Shown here piece after piece: positions 1-7,015 of a stretch of 22,016 bases of DNA. The notes below the pieces were generated by a model. It was not told the origin of the DNA and made no database searches. It was given only the letters and a program-made list of their open reading frames with translations. Numbering within the stretch: the stretch's first letter is position 1; each line of letters starts with the position of its first letter. The position numbers and the translations under genes are program-made. The stretch covers positions 1 through 22,016 of the IMG/VR virus record IMGVR_UViG_3300027782_000402; one strand, given 5' to 3'. The stretch is from a virus.

Positions 1-3000
1 AATAAGTACACCAATGGCACCAGTGGATATTATGTGAACGAAACACCACAAGGCCAAGCAGCTAAAAAAATATGGGACGCTGCTGTTGCCGCAGATAATC
101 TTGATATTATTGCTAGGTATGGTTCTTTAGAAGGCTATGCCAAACAAGATTATTTAAATCAAATAACAGATCCAACAAAAAGTAGTCAAGCCATTGCTGC
201 TATTCGTGGCAGTCAATCAACTGCTTTATCGCCTCTTGTAACAGGTTATCGTGAACAAGTGTTTCCCGATGCAACAAAACAACAAACACTTGATCAAGTT
301 CAAAATAAAATTTTTGGTTTAATCCCAACAACAAAAGTCGGTGCAACCGGATATGAGTTTAGGGATATTCAACAAGGCTTATCTGATTTGGTTGCAAATG
401 ATCCAACCGCAAATAAACTTTGGACAGATGCAAAAACTGAAATCACCCTAGGGCAAACAATAGGGGGAATCCCTGGTCCCTGGACGCAATTAATAACTAG
501 TCTGGGAGTCAATGACTCCATGATCACAAACCAGGATTCATTTGGAACATTGCTATCACGTGTTGCAACTTTAAATCCAGCACTTACTTCTGATAAGACA
601 ATTATTGATAGTAACAATGCTTTATTTAAATCTATCTCAGGGCTTAAAAGCAATGCTACATTTCAAGATTTAATTTCTTACACTCCCGAAGTTAATGACG
701 CATTTACGTCTTCTGTACAAGCAACAGAAAAAGCACAAACTGAAAAGTTTGGACAGATGCGCCAAAGTATTCTTCAAGATACTATTGATCAATTAAAAAT
801 TGCAAAACAACAAGAGGCTAATCTTGCTTTCTTTAAATCTAGTTCTGTTGGCCAAGAAATTACTGGGCTTACACAAGATATTAAAGGATCATTGCTAGGT
901 GATCTAGGCATTGGAGGTATATCCCCCCTTGGTACGTCCCAACAAAATTTTACTAATCAAATAGATTTGGGACTTGGAGATATTTTTGGAACTAAAAACG
1001 GACTTATTTACAATTGGGAAGACTGGTTTAATAATCAAATAGAACAAAAATATGCAGGGGGCATTGATATTCCCAATGATTACGTTGCGTCAAAATTTAG
1101 AACTTTATCAAATGGTTTTGTAGATGCAACAACTGCTGCCAATTGGAAACAATACGATGATGCATATACAGTTTTGCAAACAAGCCCTAATGATTTATTT
1201 GCAAAAGCTGTTATTGATACCGTGCCTGTTGATTATGTTCCAGTAGCAGATCGTAAGACCGTAAATCAAACATGGCTTGACTATGATACACAGTTAAAAG
1301 CGGCTGGATACGTAGATCCACAGACTCTTGCCAGCTGGTCAAAATATGATGATGCATATAAAACATTACAAACCAATCCTCAAGATGCTGCTGCACTAGC
1401 AGTTTATAATTCAAAACCTGCGGATTATGTTATTCCTGAACAGCGAATGAACCAAGATGTTCAATTTGCTAAAGACTTTTTCAGTACCTATTTAAAACCA
1501 CGTTTTGATGCTTCTCAATCAATTACTGAATTTGAAGATTATATTGATGTTACAAAAAATACTCAAAACCCTTTTCAAACACAAGATCGTTTAGACGCAT
1601 TAAAACTTGCAGCGCAAACAAGTGTTTCAAAATGGTTTACCGATTTACAAAAAGCAGGTGATAGTAAGTTCAATTCCGATTATTACTTTGATCCAAACGG
1701 ATATTTAAAAGCAAATGGCGTTGGAGACCCAAACAATCCTTTGCTCCCTGGTGCTGCTTTCACTGATTATTCACTTACGGATGCAGGAAAAACAGCGCAA
1801 CAACAAAAAAACAAGGTAAATGAAGATTGGGTAGCGGCTAAGGCAGGTATTAATACCACCGATGCGTATGGTAATACTATTAACTGGCTACAACAAGCTT
1901 ATAACTACGGTGTTGATTTAAACAATAAAGCTGCTTTTGCACAACTACATTATCAACTTGTTGGTTTAAATGCTCCAGCGCTAGATGCAAATGGAAACAT
2001 TGTTAAAAATCCTGATGGCACACCTGTCAAAAGACAGTTTGATGCGGCGCCGGATGTTTACGCACCTCAAATTGCTAAGACATATATTACTCAAATTTTA
2101 ACTCCTTACCTTGTTGATAAGGCCAACAAAATAGGAAGTGTCTTTGGTGAGTTTGTTAAACCTTCTGATTATGTAGATCAATTTTTAAAGGCGGTTAACT
2201 TACCCGAGAATAAAGACCAATGGGCAAATATATTAAAAAGCAGCGGGTTAGATCCCAACACATCGTTAAACGAACTTAAGACTACGTTGACAGATGCGTT
2301 GACTCAAGATTCAACTCTTGATATCAAAACAAAAATTGGCAACTTAATTAAAGAAGGTAAAAAACCTACACAAACAGAATTAGGCGTTGAATATCTTCAG
2401 AAAGCAGCAGTAAGTGGCACAGCAACACCGGCTAGTGGTATTTATGCAATATTTAAAAATGCTGGGTACAGCGGAAACGAAAGCGATTTTTATGCCACGT
2501 TTCTCCCTGGGGCTTCACAACAAGATATCAGCATTATGAATGCTGCCTACACACCGGCAGGACAGGCAAGTTCTTTATTACCAACAATTAGCGGTACCGG
2601 GACGGAACAAATTGCTTCTATGGCCCAACTTTTTGGGGATACAAGCATTACAGAAGTACTTGGTACGGCTGGTATCTCGGTACCCACTACCCAGACCAGT
2701 GCCCTTGGGGGTTTATTTAGTACATCTGAAGGTGATGTAGGCATTGGAGATCCTTTTGCAGATACATCTACACCTTTTGTTACTACAACCAGTAAAAAAA
2801 ATGCGGATCAAATAGGCATTGGTAATCCTTTTGATGTTGTGGGAATCACTGATCCTTTTGCAGAAGATTCAGATCCTTTCTCAAGTAGCAACCCTTTTGC
2901 AAGTATTGGCTCTACTTCAAGCGTGAGTTCTCCTACAATAAAGACAAACGTAAATGTTTTTACTCAAGGATTTTCTTCTACCAAGAATACTTCCACTGGG

Positions 3001-3039
3001 TCTTTATTTGATAGTTTTGGTGGTTCGTTTGGTTTCTGA
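1..3039 (+). CDS. Large virion-like protein, 5' end outside window
   Basis: The reading frame is open from base 1, so the GTG at 34 is probably not the true start and the gene begins upstream. At least 1,012 residues are visible. I recognise no catalytic domain. The composition is rich in Gln, Asn, Thr, Ala and Asp with long helical stretches, as in phage internal-virion or other large structural proteins. An imperfect internal duplication lies at about residues 352-480 counted from base 34: the motif W-x2-YDDAY-x2-LQT recurs 67 residues apart, each copy followed by a DYV segment. The C-terminal 100 residues are Ser/Thr/Gly-rich with six short PF motifs (DPFA, TPFV, NPFD, DPFA, DPFS, NPFA). 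The stop overlaps the next start by one base (TGATG), so the two genes are translationally coupled. The structural role is inferred from size and neighbours only. Confidence 0.6.
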   Translation, partial: NKYTNGTSGYYVNETPQGQAAKKIWDAAVAADNLDIIARYGSLEGYAKQDYLNQITDPTKSSQAIAAIRGSQSTALSPLVTGYREQVFPDATKQQTLDQVQNKIFGLIPTTKVGATGYEFRDIQQGLSDLVANDPTANKLWTDAKTEITLGQTIGGIPGPWTQLITSLGVNDSMITNQDSFGTLLSRVATLNPALTSDKTIIDSNNALFKSISGLKSNATFQDLISYTPEVNDAFTSSVQATEKAQTEKFGQMRQSILQDTIDQLKIAKQQEANLAFFKSSSVGQEITGLTQDIKGSLLGDLGIGGISPLGTSQQNFTNQIDLGLGDIFGTKNGLIYNWEDWFNNQIEQKYAGGIDIPNDYVASKFRTLSNGFVDATTAANWKQYDDAYTVLQTSPNDLFAKAVIDTVPVDYVPVADRKTVNQTWLDYDTQLKAAGYVDPQTLASWSKYDDAYKTLQTNPQDAAALAVYNSKPADYVIPEQRMNQDVQFAKDFFSTYLKPRFDASQSITEFEDYIDVTKNTQNPFQTQDRLDALKLAAQTSVSKWFTDLQKAGDSKFNSDYYFDPNGYLKANGVGDPNNPLLPGAAFTDYSLTDAGKTAQQQKNKVNEDWVAAKAGINTTDAYGNTINWLQQAYNYGVDLNNKAAFAQLHYQLVGLNAPALDANGNIVKNPDGTPVKRQFDAAPDVYAPQIAKTYITQILTPYLVDKANKIGSVFGEFVKPSDYVDQFLKAVNLPENKDQWANILKSSGLDPNTSLNELKTTLTDALTQDSTLDIKTKIGNLIKEGKKPTQTELGVEYLQKAAVSGTATPASGIYAIFKNAGYSGNESDFYATFLPGASQQDISIMNAAYTPAGQASSLLPTISGTGTEQIASMAQLFGDTSITEVLGTAGISVPTTQTSALGGLFSTSEGDVGIGDPFADTSTPFVTTTSKKNADQIGIGNPFDVVGITDPFAEDSDPFSSSNPFASIGSTSSVSSPTIKTNVNVFTQGFSSTKNTSTGSLFDSFGGSFGF

Positions 3040-3326
3040 TGTCAGAACAACATAGAAAAGCAGCAGGTGCCGCGCATCGTTATCAAAAAGATAAGATGAC
3101 GTGCAACAAACCTCAAAAGGCACCACCTGGGGATACCCATAAGTGGGTTGTTAAAAGTTGTTACGATGGTGAAGAAAAAATTGTAAGGTATGGTCGCCGC
3201 GGTTACGAAGACTACACCCAGCATCATGACAAAGATCGCCGTACCAACTTCAGGGCACGTATGGGATGCGATAAAGCAATGGACAAAAACACTCCTAGAT
3301 ACTGGGCCTGTTCTCGGCTCTGGTGA
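3039..3326 (+). CDS. Small basic Cys-containing viral protein, unknown function
   Basis: This 95-residue basic protein has its ATG overlapping the stop of the large upstream gene. The second half carries a pattern I recognise from uncharacterised proteins of phages and large algal viruses: a K-x-VRYG core, then RRTNFRARMGCDKAMDKNTP and RYWAC ending in a C-terminal Trp. Cys residues lie in the N-terminal part (CNKP), the middle (KSCYDG), and in GCDK and WACS, so metal binding is possible, but the spacing matches no standard zinc finger. Function is unknown. Position beside the large virion-like gene suggests late expression and perhaps a virion component. Confidence 0.75.
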   Translation: MSEQHRKAAGAAHRYQKDKMTCNKPQKAPPGDTHKWVVKSCYDGEEKIVRYGRRGYEDYTQHHDKDRRTNFRARMGCDKAMDKNTPRYWACSRLW

Positions 3327-3363
3327 TTTGTGGTAATCTATTGACGGAATATTTTCAACCCTC

Positions 3364-3486
3364 ATGGCAAAACCAAAGTCCACTACATCCCTTAAGATTG
3401 AGTCCAAGCCTAAGCGCACCAAACAAGGGGACGGCAAACACTCAAAATCAAATCATGGCCGCAAACTTAGTCGCGGCCAAGGCTGA
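3364..3486 (+). CDS. 40-residue Lys/Arg-rich small phage protein
   Basis: This short open frame starts with ATG at 3364 and stops with TGA at 3484-3486. It encodes 40 residues, rich in Lys, Arg, Ser and Gly, including KRTKQGDGKHSKSN and ending RGQG. Small basic proteins with a (R/K)xxQGxGxxSK core and an RGQG tail occur next to structural genes in other phages, which supports a real gene. It follows the 95-residue gene by 37 bases on the same strand and precedes the lysozyme. The charge suggests nucleic-acid or capsid-surface binding, but this is inference. Confidence 0.6.
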   Translation: MAKPKSTTSLKIESKPKRTKQGDGKHSKSNHGRKLSRGQG

Positions 3487-3505
3487 CATTTAATTTCAAT
3501 TTATG

Positions 3506-3513
3506 TATACAAT
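3506..3513 (+). promoter_or_regulatory. Candidate TATACAAT promoter box before lysozyme
   Basis: TATACAAT lies 21 bases before the lysozyme ATG, at the spacing of the other TATANT boxes in the window. No -35 element is evident. If transcription starts six or seven bases downstream, the RNA would begin inside the hairpin at 3514-3534. Confidence 0.35.
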
Positions 3514-3534
3514 GGGAGTACTTATTGTGCTCCC
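3514..3534 (+). promoter_or_regulatory. Hairpin abutting the lysozyme start codon
   Basis: Bases 3514-3521 (GGGAGTAC) pair with 3527-3534 (GTGCTCCC) in an 8-base-pair stem with one G-T pair and a TTATT loop. The 3' arm ends at the base before the ATG at 3535. The only Shine-Dalgarno-like string, GGGAG, is in the 5' arm. No T-run follows, so it is not an intrinsic terminator. A role in controlling lysozyme translation is inferred. Confidence 0.45.
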
Positions 3535-4185
3535 ATGTTTTACTTTGTAAATGCAATAGACATTATTTGTAAATACGAAGGGTTTAACGAAAGAGCGTAC
3601 CCCGACCCTATAACGGGAGGAATGCCATTTGTCTTGGGATACGGCACCCAGTATTATCCCGATGGTAGTCCCGTCAAGGCTGGCCAGTACTGCACCAAAG
3701 AAAAAGCATTGGAGTACGTGCAGCATGAAATTACTTGTATTGAAGATGACTTAGATAATTTACATATCCATATTGACAACTCAATGCGACAGGCTTTAAT
3801 CTCGTTTATTCATTCCATTGGCTGGAAACCTTTTCTTTACAGTTCAATTATCGACTATATTGAACAGGAAAACTGGGTGGCGGTAACGGAAGAAATTAAA
3901 TGTTGGATCTTTGACCAAGATCACCAAGTGGTTGGAAACCTCCTGGAACGCCGCAGAGAAGAAGCTCGTCTGTTCTTAAACCGTATTCATGCTGATACCA
4001 GCCATGCCGGGGAAATTCTTCTTGCAGCATTTAAAAATTACTCTGGTTCCCCACATGAAATACAAGCTATCAAAAAATTAGAAGAAGATACCAACCCTTA
4101 CTTGCTTGCTGAATTTGCAAATACATTCCAAATAAAACAAGCTGATTGGATCGAACAAATGGAAGATGACTTTCATCTGATCTGA
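3535..4185 (+). CDS. GH24 (T4-type) lysozyme / endolysin
   Basis: This 216-residue protein should cut the glycan strands of host peptidoglycan at lysis. The GH24 signature is visible: KYEGFNERAYPDP near the N-terminus with Glu15 and Asp24 at the spacing of the catalytic Glu and Asp (E11 and D20 in T4 lysozyme), then GGMPFVLGYGT, corresponding to the usual TIGYG block. The conserved catalytic-region Thr of that block is Val33 here. Further family marks are SMRQALISF-x3-IGW and NLLERRREEARLFL. The lysozyme fold ends near residue 152, and about 60 extra residues of unknown role follow. There is no signal peptide or membrane segment, so a holin would be needed, and none is obvious beside it. A second cell-wall hydrolase lies at 14363. 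The ATG is preceded directly by a hairpin. Confidence 0.88.
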   Translation: MFYFVNAIDIICKYEGFNERAYPDPITGGMPFVLGYGTQYYPDGSPVKAGQYCTKEKALEYVQHEITCIEDDLDNLHIHIDNSMRQALISFIHSIGWKPFLYSSIIDYIEQENWVAVTEEIKCWIFDQDHQVVGNLLERRREEARLFLNRIHADTSHAGEILLAAFKNYSGSPHEIQAIKKLEEDTNPYLLAEFANTFQIKQADWIEQMEDDFHLI

Positions 4186-4192
4186 TTTGCAC

Positions 4193-4198
4193 TATAGT
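4193..4198 (+). promoter_or_regulatory. Candidate TATAGT promoter box before NblA-like gene
   Basis: TATAGT, in the context CACTATAGTCTTAG, ends 23 bases before the ATG at 4222. It belongs to the recurring TATANT set in this window. No -35 box is apparent. Confidence 0.35.
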
Positions 4199-4221
4199 CT
4201 TAGAATATTGATACCAGATTC

Positions 4222-4530
4222 ATGAAGAACGCAATGGAGCGGTCAGTGGAACCACGGGAATTTGAACTTCCCCTAGAACTACAGTTCTCCATGCGTAAGG
4301 CTGAGATTGCAGCCCAAGAAATGACTTGGGACGAGTTGCAGGCTGCTTTACTAAACCTTTACCATCAACGTTTGATGGAATGGCAAGCGGTCAAAGAAAT
4401 TCTTGCAGGTGAAAATATTGAGTTGTCTTTTGATATCCCAACAGATTTAGAGTTGGCAGAACTTGCCGCCGCCTGCATATACTATGAAGACGACGGCGAA
4501 GATGACGAAGAAGAACTTCAACCGTTTTGA
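4222..4530 (+). CDS. nblA: NblA-like phycobilisome degradation protein
   Basis: The 102-residue product resembles cyanobacterial NblA, which binds phycobiliproteins and delivers phycobilisomes to Clp protease. Residues 14-60 read FELPLELQFSMR, then MTWDELQAALLNLY and an amphipathic helix. This follows the NblA pattern FEL-x-LE-x-QF-x-(I/L/M)R, then (M/L)S-x-E-x4-LL. Cellular NblA is about 55-70 residues long. This one adds a C-terminal segment with a strongly acidic patch (EDDGEDDEEE) that cellular NblA lacks. NblA genes are known in freshwater cyanophages such as Ma-LMM01 and PaV-LD. A TATAGT box lies 23 bases upstream, and its 3' end overlaps the convergent DUF3310 gene by 13 bases. The family match is by eye. 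Another small helical protein is the alternative. Confidence 0.62.
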   Translation: MKNAMERSVEPREFELPLELQFSMRKAEIAAQEMTWDELQAALLNLYHQRLMEWQAVKEILAGENIELSFDIPTDLELAELAAACIYYEDDGEDDEEELQPF

Positions 4531-4946
4531 TTAGCCGCATCAAATATAATAAGCCGTTCTAGATACCACTTATTTTTTTTCAAAGACTCAATACCGCCCT
4601 TATGGCGTTCACGCCACAAATATTTTGCGCAATTACCTTTTAAGTAACCCCTAAATTCTTCAGGTGTTAATTGAGCTTCAATTGCCTCGATACATTCAAT
4701 ACCACCGTCCACATAATGAGGTGGGTGATTGACCATATCTGGTTTCATCTCTGGACGTGAAGGAATTGTTGCCCATGGAACAGGGCACACCCCATCTTTA
4801 CACTCTAGAGTGACGTTACGAGCTTCTGGCCCATCGGTAACGTTCCCGGATACTGGTACGCTTCCTCCATCGACGGGATGAAACCAGTCACTCCTGGCCG
4901 ATTCCCTTCCAGGGCTAGGTTGACCCTTGGGTTGCTGTCCTGACAT
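4518..4946 (-). CDS. DUF3310 protein (phage nucleotide-kinase-like annotation)
   Basis: The 142-residue frame has a DUF3310 domain at about residues 70-137: VNHPPHYVDGGIECIEAIEA, then LTPEEFRGYLKGNCAKYLWR and KKNKWYLERLI. This small helical family is common in phages and often labelled a nucleotide kinase, although no P-loop is visible here and the activity is unproven. The ATG at 4946 puts the first 47 codons over the 3' end of the 115-residue gene at 4805-5152 in another frame. An ATG at 4748 (residue 67) would remove that overlap and still keep the whole domain. Residues 45-66 (including ECKDGVCPVPWA) look like normal protein, so I retain the long start with doubt. It converges on the NblA-like gene with a 13-base overlap. 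Confidence 0.75.
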   Translation of the reverse strand: MSGQQPKGQPSPGRESARSDWFHPVDGGSVPVSGNVTDGPEARNVTLECKDGVCPVPWATIPSRPEMKPDMVNHPPHYVDGGIECIEAIEAQLTPEEFRGYLKGNCAKYLWRERHKGGIESLKKNKWYLERLIIFDAANQNG

Positions 4947-5152
4947 AGGGTAAGACCACGGTTGTATTGGTCGTACAATGCTACATCATGATTTTTGGTT
5001 GCGAGTGGAACCCCAAAATCACAGCAACAAGCCATGCGCTTCAGAAGTTCGTCATCTGAAGTAATGAATTTTTGCAGAAAATCATCAGGGTCTTGACGCC
5101 CCTCTAATTGCTCTGCATCATTTTTATAAGCATACATAGTAGCAGCCGCCAC
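4805..5152 (-). CDS. Unknown 115-residue protein
   Basis: No family is recognised. The product has an N-terminal helical, acidic part with DPDDFLQKFITSDDELLKR, then RMACCCDFGVPLA and a Pro/Gly-rich C-terminus. The chosen start is GTG at 5152, preceded by a purine-rich GAGAG six bases upstream. An ATG five codons later (5137) is the alternative. Its last 142 bases overlap the long version of the downstream DUF3310 frame, shifted by one base. It is transcribed divergently from the gene at 5179, with only 26 bases between the starts. That it is real is inferred from plausible protein composition and from filling the space; confidence is moderate. Confidence 0.55.
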   Translation of the reverse strand: MAAATMYAYKNDAEQLEGRQDPDDFLQKFITSDDELLKRMACCCDFGVPLATKNHDVALYDQYNRGLTLCQDSNPRVNLALEGNRPGVTGFIPSMEEAYQYPGTLPMGQKLVTSL

Positions 5153-5178
5153 TAAATTCTCTCGTTTACAATACTATC

Positions 5179-5604
5179 ATGGAAAGATTTTACGACCCAA
5201 GAAGAGGACAGGAATCAAAACCGATTCCGTCTAACTATGACCCAACAGTAGATGCGGGTTCTTCCGGTGGCGACACAAGTGATTTAAACCCTGGGCGTGC
5301 ATATAAAACAGATACTCGACATTTTAGTAACGAAGAAAAAATAACAGCTGGCAAGGCAGGTACCAGTAATGTCAGGGGGGAATCAAAAGTTAATAAATAT
5401 TTAGCCGCAGCCAAAAGCGCAGGTAAATTTAAACAACAAGCTTTGATTGATGAGCCGCAAATTCGTGGCCGCACTCCAAGGACGGAAGCCAATATCAAAG
5501 GTACTAACGTGCCAACACTAGGTGACAGGATTGGTATGGGTGGTAGCACCAACTACGCAACTAAACCAACTAGCTCCGCCGGTAAATTTGTTGGTTTTCA
5601 ATAA
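5179..5604 (+). CDS. Unknown 141-residue hydrophilic protein
   Basis: No domain is recognised. The protein is basic, Gly/Ser/Thr/Lys-rich and likely disordered, with no hydrophobic segment. It opens MERFYDPRRGQ and ends with a KFVGFQ tail. A segment VNKYLAAAKSAGKFKQQAL could form a basic helix. Composition of this kind is common in small virion-associated phage proteins, but no function can be assigned. It is a single plus-strand gene between two minus-strand blocks. TACAAT (5167-5172) sits just before the ATG, too close for a usual leader. Its stop overlaps the convergent gene at 5598 by seven bases. Confidence 0.7.
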   Translation: MERFYDPRRGQESKPIPSNYDPTVDAGSSGGDTSDLNPGRAYKTDTRHFSNEEKITAGKAGTSNVRGESKVNKYLAAAKSAGKFKQQALIDEPQIRGRTPRTEANIKGTNVPTLGDRIGMGGSTNYATKPTSSAGKFVGFQ

Positions 5605-5813
5605 TCAATATAATTAGATTCTTCCAAATCTAATACATGTTCCAGTTCATCAAAGATCCCCTGGAGCACATTCAAAACCCATTGGGTATTGTCTGAGCTG
5701 TACTGAGAAAGTTGACCGGCTAGCTCTTCGTTTTCAAGCAGCATGATTGATCGATAAAGAATATCAACAATATTTAAGCGTTGCTCAATATCACGTAAAT
5801 CTGTCATGGTCAT
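5598..5813 (-). CDS. Small acidic helical protein, end of dcd operon
   Basis: This 71-residue acidic protein starts with ATG at 5813 inside the stop of dcd (four-base ATGA overlap), so translation is probably coupled to Dcd. The sequence is almost entirely predicted helix: DLRDIEQRLNIVDILYRSIM, then a segment rich in Leu and Glu ending ESNYIDY. There are no Cys residues, no metal motif and no signal peptide. Similar small acidic proteins of unknown role sit in cyanophage nucleotide operons, but I know no specific homologue. It is the last gene of the minus-strand operon that begins at 8281. Confidence 0.7.
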   Translation of the reverse strand: MTMTDLRDIEQRLNIVDILYRSIMLLENEELAGQLSQYSSDNTQWVLNVLQGIFDELEHVLDLEESNYIDY

Positions 5814-6397
5814 GCCTTACTATATACAACTTCTTGTAATTGATTTTGATATTTACCTTTCCGATCTTGATAACTTACTTCACAAGGATTACCTCTAAAA
5901 AATAACAATTGAGTAACACCTTCATTAGCGTAAATACGATTAAATAACCCAGTACAATTACTGATTTCCAAGGTTAAATAGCCTTCCCACATTGCTTCTG
6001 CAGGTGTAATATTTACCATAATCCCAGAACGTGCATAGGTACTCTTGCCAACCGCGACAACGGTTACATCTCTAGGTAACTTAAGCCGTTCTTCTGCAAC
6101 ACCCAAGCAATAACCATAAGGTGGCAAAATAAAATAAGAGCCCTTTTCATCTTTTAGTAGTTCGGTTGGCACCAAAATATCACTGTCAAAATCTTTAGGA
6201 TCACAATCACCTGCTTGGATACGACCAAAAATTAAACATTGTTTAGGCGACAACCGAATGTCATACCCATAAGAACTTAGTCCATAACTAAGAATTTTTT
6301 GTCCGTTTTCTTTACTGACCAAATGATCCTGGAATGGGGAAATCATACCCTCTTCAAGGGCAAGCCGTTTGATTTCTGCGTCACTCAGGATCGACAT
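5810..6397 (-). CDS. dcd: dCTP deaminase
   Basis: Dcd converts dCTP to dUTP plus ammonia, the first step of one route to dTTP during phage DNA synthesis. The 195-residue product opens MSILSDAEIKRLA, as cellular Dcd does. It carries SYGYDIRL, GKSTYARSGI (the nucleotide-binding strand) and the catalytic segment EGYLTLEISN, whose Glu is the presumed general base. The frame extends four codons further to a TTG, but the ATG at 6397 matches the family N-terminus and lies 21 bases after a TATACT box. No thymidylate synthase or dUTPase is visible here, so those steps must come from elsewhere in the phage or the host. It follows the methylase-like gene by 33 bases and overlaps the 71-residue gene by four. 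Confidence 0.92.
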   Translation of the reverse strand: MSILSDAEIKRLALEEGMISPFQDHLVSKENGQKILSYGLSSYGYDIRLSPKQCLIFGRIQAGDCDPKDFDSDILVPTELLKDEKGSYFILPPYGYCLGVAEERLKLPRDVTVVAVGKSTYARSGIMVNITPAEAMWEGYLTLEISNCTGLFNRIYANEGVTQLLFFRGNPCEVSYQDRKGKYQNQLQEVVYSKA

Positions 6398-6418
6398 AAA
6401 TTTTTTCAATCGTCCTTT

Positions 6419-6424
6419 AGTATA
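6419..6424 (-). promoter_or_regulatory. Candidate TATACT promoter box before dcd
   Basis: On the minus strand TATACT (context CTGTATACTAAAGGAC) ends 21 bases before the dcd ATG at 6397. It could let dcd be transcribed separately from the upstream operon. AAAGGA just after it is a possible ribosome site but lies far from the ATG. Confidence 0.35.
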
Positions 6425-6430
6425 CAGAGT

Positions 6431-7015
6431 CTAATAAAGGATTCGGCCCTTTCCTTTGTAAATATCAATAAATTTTTCAGTGGCATCGCCGCTGTTACGC
6501 TTTGGTTGAAGGTATGCTATGAGCGAAGTGCTGGTCTTATGTGTCCCAATACCTTCACTTGTATTCTTGATTAGTGTCGGAGCCGTCTTTAAAAAACAAA
6601 CCGGAAAATCAAAAATACGTTGATCATACCGAACCATATCCGTACAGTTGGTAAAGTACAAACCTTCGGTTACAACGTCTGCCATCCAAAGGCGATACAA
6701 CTTACGAAACCACAAGGCATGAGAAGAAGTCAAAGAGCCTGACGATGCCCTGGTCATTTTCCATTTATCAAGATATTTATCAAAATAGTAAGCACCGCTT
6801 GGTGGAAATACATATACTTTCCCTACCCACTCCTGAATGTTTAAACCATCATCTTGAGGAGAGTAAAATTTATCAGCTTGTACAAATGAATTAGCTACCT
6901 TGGAGCTCGCTGGATCCAAGTCAATACCACCCATAAGAGAATGTGCGGCACCAATTAAATCTTTATTTGTAATTAACTCAAGATCTTCACATTTGTTTCT
7001 GAATTTTCTTGTCAT
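6431..7015 (-). CDS. Phage DNA N6-adenine methyltransferase-like protein
   Basis: The 194-residue protein resembles the phage Dam-type adenine methylase family. Residues 31-38 read IDLDPASS, followed by ANSFVQADKFYS and QDDGLN, and then W-x-GKVYVFPPSG. In standard members the last block is (W/Y)-x-NPPY, the catalytic DPPY/NPPY motif. Here Asn is Phe70 and the Tyr position is Ser73. The rest (SSHALWFRKLYRLW, YFTNCTDMVRYDQRIFDFP) matches the layout of a cyanophage/cyanobacterial hypothetical family of this size. It may be an inactive or altered-specificity methylase, or a DNA-modification accessory protein. The ATG overlaps the stop of the preceding gene by one base. Confidence 0.68.
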   Translation of the reverse strand: MTRKFRNKCEDLELITNKDLIGAAHSLMGGIDLDPASSKVANSFVQADKFYSPQDDGLNIQEWVGKVYVFPPSGAYYFDKYLDKWKMTRASSGSLTSSHALWFRKLYRLWMADVVTEGLYFTNCTDMVRYDQRIFDFPVCFLKTAPTLIKNTSEGIGTHKTSTSLIAYLQPKRNSGDATEKFIDIYKGKGRILY

